Positions 30,744 to 34,478 of a stretch of 34,478 nucleotides of DNA are shown here, piece after piece. Each line of letters starts with the position of its first letter. The first letter of the stretch is position 1. A program made the translations under genes and the position numbers. This DNA is from Chara braunii (Eukaryota; Streptophyta; Charophyceae; Charales; Characeae). The notes below the pieces were generated by a model. It saw only the letters and a list, made by a program, of their open reading frames with translations. It searched no databases and was not told the DNA's origin. The stretch is from positions 1,356,315 through 1,390,792 of the forward strand of contig BFEA01000346.1 of the NCBI GenBank assembly GCA_003427395.1. Reading direction: 5' to 3'.

Positions 30744-31296
30744 ATCTCAGATTTTGGGGGACCCACATGTTCCATGTCTTGTTGTATACTGTCCATTCGC
30801 CAGTAGACAAACGGGCTTGCACAATGTGTGCGGCACATCAGACCTCGTCTGGAAGGGCATCTTTCCTGACATCTGGAAACCTGGACACCCCATGGTAAAA
30901 TGCTGATGTCATCCAGAATTGGAGCTTCCGAATACTCACCATGTTTACAGTCTACATCCATGTATATTGTCACAGCCGTTGACATCCGTATGCCTACGCA
31001 CTGTACGCAGTGATAAGGCACACGGAATGAGAAGAAAAGAATGCACCTTCCACGGACGGTGGCAAGATGCATTTCACATGCACTCATTTTGTGTCGGTTT
31101 CGAGAGCCGTGCAGCAAGGACCACTGTTACAGACAGCTGCCCATAGGAAGAAAGGGAGGGGTAAAAATAAAAAACGAAGGGAGAAAACGACAAGAAACGG
31201 GGGAGCTGTGACAGTACCCTATAGTTTGTAGTTGAACTAGAGTCGTGATAATGTGATCGTATCAATTGTCCCATACGACAGTTTTACTGTATAAAC
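30742..31296. other. Possible ORF fragment on the minus strand beside LINE C
   Basis: The minus strand is open from 31117 through to the LINE C poly(A) boundary at 30742, about 125 codons of balanced composition with several Cys and His (YMDVDCKHGEY; RCQERCPSRRGLMC; FVYWRMDSIQQDMEH). I recognise no domain. It ends exactly where LINE C begins, so it could be an exon or element interrupted by that insertion. The other side of LINE C (below 28600) does not obviously continue it. Beyond 31117 nothing is recognised. Confidence 0.3.
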
Positions 31297-31894
31297 CATG
31301 GCTACGATCCGGACGTCCGGACCGTCGTCCAGACGGTCTGGATTCTGTCCGGACTCCAGACGTCCGGTCTGGAAGGTCCGGATCCGCCAAATTTCAAGGA
31401 AAAACAAACAAACAAAAAAAAAACGGTCCAAGACCCTTCCCCATCGAGGAGCCAATCCCCCAAAATTGTTTTGGGGGTCTTCCAAGCCCATTTATGCTTT
31501 TTGGGGGGGTCCGGACATGCTCTCTCTCTGTAATAATTTATTAGACACCCCCAAGTTTTTTAAATTATTAATAATTCATCACTTTTTAAAAAGTTTTTAT
31601 TAGTTTTTATTACTTTTTGAAGTCCTTTTTTGAGTTTTTTTACAGTTTTTGACTTTTGACTCAAGTTTGGTTAGGAATTCTGACATGTGTCTGAGGCAAA
31701 AGTGGTTTGCATTGTAATTTTTTTTTTTTTTTTTCCAGTGATTTGCATTGTTATTCTGCATAACATACTTTTTTTTAAGATTATTTTTAATTTTATTTTT
31801 TTAATGGTTCGGACATTTCCGAACCTGCCTACCGGTCCGGACCGTCTGGAACCATGCATGTCCGGAGGTCCGGATGTGTCCGGACGTAGCCATG
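31297..31894. mobile_element. hAT-type MITE, 598 bp, with 8-bp target duplication
   Basis: The element starts CATGGCTACG (31297) and ends with the exact inverse CGTAGCCATG (31894). The flanks GTATAAAC (31289-31296) and ATATAAAC (31895-31902) match at 7 of 8 positions. An 8-bp target duplication, and A at position 2 and G at position 5 of the terminal repeat, are hAT hallmarks. TCCGGAC-like motifs crowd both ends (at least eight), including the palindrome CCAGACGGTCTGG at the left. The centre is A/T-rich and shares a segment with 20255-20561. There is no transposase, so it would depend on an autonomous hAT elsewhere. Confidence 0.8.
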
Positions 31895-31904
31895 ATATAA
31901 ACTC

Positions 31905-32040
31905 AATGAGGCCAGCAATCCATCAACATCTCAACCTGGGGGGTGCTGGGGCCACTGCCCATTTTGGCTTGAGCTGGAAACCGGGTCCAGCGTCCTGCTA
32001 TCCGCTACTTCTACAAAAAATCAAACCGGACTAAGAAAGG
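31905..32040 (-). mobile_element. LINE F: 3' end fragment
   Basis: On the minus strand AGGACGCTGGACCCGGTTTC, CAGC (31972-31995) gives the shared hairpin with an intact stem. The sequence after it (CTCAAGCC...) differs from other copies, and no poly(A) was seen. Only the tail motif and some flank are recognisable. The hAT element ends 10 bases away. Confidence 0.65.
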
Positions 32041-32149
32041 AAAATTGAAAATAAAGGAGCAAATAACAACCGAATCACGTAGCAGTTATTCTTCCTATAC
32101 CCTATCTCTGGTAACCCTAAAACCTCAATTGTGCCATGTAAGCCCTATC

Positions 32150-32460
32150 TCCAGCAGTCTTAAACTCTGAACCCTGCCCTTGCTAGGAGAGGTGGTAAGA
32201 GCACCCCCTCCTAGCAAGAGACCTGGGTGCTCCGGTCTATCGGTGTGGAGCAGCACCTGCTGGAAAGCGGGTCCAGCGTCCCATTGTACATCCGACAGCC
32301 TGCCAGCATTGATTGCCCTGTTTCCGGGGGATTAACTGCGCAGGGTTAATGATAAGTATGTTGGACAACAGTACACTTTGGGGCATGGGGCCGCCTCTTC
32401 AGTCTGCACCAGACTGCCAGATCACTGATGTTTTCCTAGCGGCTACTTCCTACTTCGTCT
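32150..32460 (-). mobile_element. LINE D: 3' UTR fragment
   Basis: Minus strand, from 32460: GAAGTAGCCGCTAGGAAAAC and GACTGAAGAGGCGG match LINE C's 3' UTR (30147-30210). GGGCAATCAATGCTGGCAGG matches LINE B and E. Then the hairpin motif (32235-32283) and a terminal hairpin (32179-32218) follow. No coding part and no poly(A) are recognisable. Confidence 0.8.
32179..32218 (-). other. LINE D terminal hairpin
   Basis: CTTGCTAGGAG (32179-32189) pairs perfectly with CTCCTAGCAAG (32208-32218), 11 bp, around an 18-base loop. In element sense the loop is GGGGTGCTCTTACCACCT. The stem sequence differs from LINE C, while loop length and core match. Confidence 0.9.
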
Positions 32461-33510
32461 GAACCCAGAACCCTTGTTACCCGCTTGTCATGCTATGTCC
32501 AGATTAATCCTTGCTGCTTGTGAGCAAATCGGTGCTAACGGATCTGTCTTTTCCCCATGCTCTCCTCCTTGTCGGATCCTTGCAATCCTCCAGACGAGCC
32601 TTGGTGTGTTGCCTTCGACGCAGCTCGATTTCCTGTTTTCCATGCGCTCTCTTTTGAATTTGCCGATAATGTCCTGCTGCTTGGTGGGATAGCACACCCT
32701 CGTACGAGGTTCCCTTTTCCAACTCGATGAGCGATATTGGGCCTCGCTCCACTACTCGCCACATGCACACAAAAAAAAAAATACGGTTCCATACCTCTTC
32801 CCATGTTCTAGCCGAAGATTCATTTTCATTTTGCACGTTTGGTGCATAGTGGAGCAAGGGTCATTATGACCCCATATGCGCAAACCATAAAGATGAGGAT
32901 AGCGAAGCGATTGGGAGTGAGAGTGCAGCGGGCCTTCATCTGCCCTGGCCCACAGCCAGGGCCTATTTGGCTATTTGCCAGTCCGGCCTATGGGACCACA
33001 TAGGTCTTTGACCTTTCAATCATGAACAAATAAAAATGATCAGAAAAATGAATAAGGCTCATAGCCTTAGCAATAACCCTAATCTGCTTAACATCAGAGA
33101 AAGGCATAAGGTTGGGTACGCAAACCAATCGCGCANTGACAAGATGCCTGGATCAAGGTCCAAGATAGCATAAGTTTCTCANTGTGTTGCCGTGAATAGC
33201 ATGNGGCTGGTCGTATTACTGACCTGCAGACAAAGTCAATCACATTACACAATCCTAGCAGAGTCAACCATTCATTCACTTTNACACACACTACACTTAC
33301 GCTTCCAATCCTTTTAACCAGACATCCCCCTTTCGACTTAGCCATTCAAGGACCTCTTTTGATCAAACACAGACCCTTTAGACAAATGACCCAAAACGGA
33401 AATGTCATTTAATGCAAGGGTTGATGCAAAGTGTAGGCGTCGAGGGTGAGTGAGGGTTGAGTTGGATAACCAACCTGTTACCATAAGGCAACAACATGTA
33501 CTCTTGTATA
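32461..33510. other. Non-coding stretch, several ambiguous bases
   Basis: The minus strand has open frames at 32857-32504 and 33345-33094, but neither shows a domain and the second contains four N bases (33136, 33182, 33204, 33283). An A-run at 32771-32781 is followed by a 25-base segment shared with 28480-28503. Confidence 0.45.
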
Positions 33511-33562
33511 GACTCATAATGAGTCTTTTTCATCAGGATGACCTGCAATCATACACAGGTCA
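33511..33562. other. Two short perfect hairpins
   Basis: GACTCATAATGAGTC (33511-33525) is a 6-bp inverted repeat with a 3-base loop. TGACCTG (33539-33545) pairs with CAGGTCA (33556-33562). The second resembles members of the 6890-7900 family (GACCTGCACA...). Confidence 0.75.
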
Positions 33563-34026
33563 ACAATGTCTCAACACCTCTTCACCATCGACATGACCCC
33601 ATTTGAAGTCCATTATAGTGAACTTCATTTTTGTCGGAATTATAATACTAGTACATCGATATAATTCTCCATAGGCAGCCTCTCTAACCTCTTATCAGAC
33701 CAGCTTATAGGGATAGTCGTCTGAAGGAAGAGAAGTATAACGCTAACATCGCCAACTTTCCCCTTCAGACATACATAGGCAAAGTGTCATCCATCTTATA
33801 TGGAGTGGAATCATAAGATTGACATCAATCAATAGGTTAAGGTAGCAGGATATGTCACACGGGATCACATTCCTTCTACCTCTAGCTCAATAGAATCATA
33901 AAGTGGTCTGTTAGTAATGGATCGATCTCTTTTCAAGGTTTTTACCATTCCCTGTCTATCAAGAAGATTAGTAACAGTATGGTGGACCATTCGGTATCTA
34001 CCCATCCCCTTTTGCTGGCGTCTGTT
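33563..34026. other. Non-coding stretch leading into the hairpin array
   Basis: No gene or clear repeat recognised. AT-rich, with scattered short inverted repeats. Confidence 0.5.
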
Positions 34027-34478
34027 TGTGATAGGGCAGGCCTCGAGGGCCTTGCTCCTCCTATCTATTGTCTTGCATTAGATTAGGTCATATGGTGATA
34101 GGGCAGGCTTCTCGGAGCCTCGCTCACTCTTACCACCCAGTATATATTGTTAATATGGTGATAAGGCAGGCTTCTTAGAGTCGCGTTTCTCTTATCGCCT
34201 AGTATATAGTATTACGGTGGTAAGGCAGGCTTCCCGGAGCCTCGCTCCTCTTACCAGCTAGTATATATTATTGATATGGTGATAAGGCAGGCTTCTTAGA
34301 GCCTCGCTCCTCTTACCACATAGTATATACTTTAATATGGCGATAAGGCAGGCTTCTTAAAGCCTCGCTTCTCTTATCGCCTAATATATAGTATTACGGT
34401 GGTAAGGCAGGCTTCCCGGAGCCTCGCTCAACTTACCAACTAGTATATACGTTAATATGGCGATAAGGCAGGCTTCTT
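34027..34478. repeat. Tandem array of about 61-bp hairpin units
   Basis: Units begin at about 34027, 34094, 34157, 34216, 34278, 34339, 34398 and 34459, the last cut by the window end. Each holds a GATAAGGCAGGCTTC-like left part, a GAGCCTCGCTCCTC-like centre, a CTTATC- or CTTACC-type right arm, and a spacer with AGTATATA. The left arm pairs with the right arm, and an inner AGGCT/AGCCT stem nests within. Units 3-5 and 6-8 match each other better than neighbours do, giving a 182-bp higher-order period. No coding potential. Confidence 0.95.

Noticed and set aside
33094-33345. 83-codon minus-strand ORF with X residues
   Set aside because: Four ambiguous bases make the frame unreliable, and no family is recognisable.
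34027-34478. CRISPR array
   Set aside because: Repeats of about 61 bp are contiguous with similar spacers and nested stems, there are no unique spacers or cas genes, and the context is eukaryotic.

Overview
The window looks like repeat-dominated nuclear DNA of a streptophyte plant or alga. No intact host gene, rRNA, tRNA or CRISPR array could be supported. The evidence for a plant-lineage nucleus is the repeat content. It has LINEs with a CCHC ORF1, an APE endonuclease and a plant-type RT zinc-binding C-terminus. It has a Penelope-like element with the endonuclease placed before the reverse transcriptase, a layout known from green-lineage elements. It also has a hAT-type non-autonomous element and long microsatellites. 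A charophyte such as Chara is my best guess, but that is inference from general resemblance and not a match I could run.

Layout. 1-62 is a (GA)n microsatellite. About 600-5245 (minus) is a decayed Penelope-like element: a gag-like ORF with a damaged zinc knuckle and coiled coil (5245-3700), then a GIY-YIG endonuclease (3651-3100), then a linker with Cys/His residues, then a reverse transcriptase (2082-821). 5246-8450 is non-coding and carries a dispersed family of degenerate, hairpin-forming short repeats (about 6890-7900). 8455-8572 is (AAT)n. 9047-9215 is a T8-containing minisatellite. 10085-16550 (minus) is LINE A, an almost full-length but heavily mutated LINE (ORF1, APE endonuclease, RT) whose 3' end is missing. 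16740-17690 is a pyrimidine-rich tract. 17800-19490 (minus) is LINE G, a diverged LINE C-terminal fragment. 19703-19879 is a foldback element. 20255-20561 is a possible hAT-like element. 20725-21328 (plus) is LINE E, a short 3' LINE copy. 21606-26060 (minus) is LINE B, with RT, zinc-binding domain, 3' UTR and poly(A). 26751-28555 holds microsatellites and two tandem duplications (153 bp and 134 bp). 28600-30741 (plus) is LINE C, with an internal 403-bp duplication and a 39-A tail. 31297-31894 is a hAT-type MITE with terminal inverted repeats and a near-perfect 8-bp target duplication. 31905-32040 and 32150-32460 (minus) are two more LINE 3' ends. 34027-34478 is a tandem array of about 61-bp hairpin units with a 3-unit higher-order period, cut by the window end.

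The most interesting signals are four. First, the Penelope-like element has endonuclease-then-RT order. Second, a short 3'-terminal hairpin is shared by five LINE ends in this one window. Third, three of those ends carry a larger terminal hairpin whose stems differ in sequence but stay paired while the loop is conserved. Fourth, there is the hairpin minisatellite at the right edge. The coding parts of all elements carry stops and frameshifts, so none looks autonomous now; LINE B's 383-codon C-terminal ORF is the longest intact piece.
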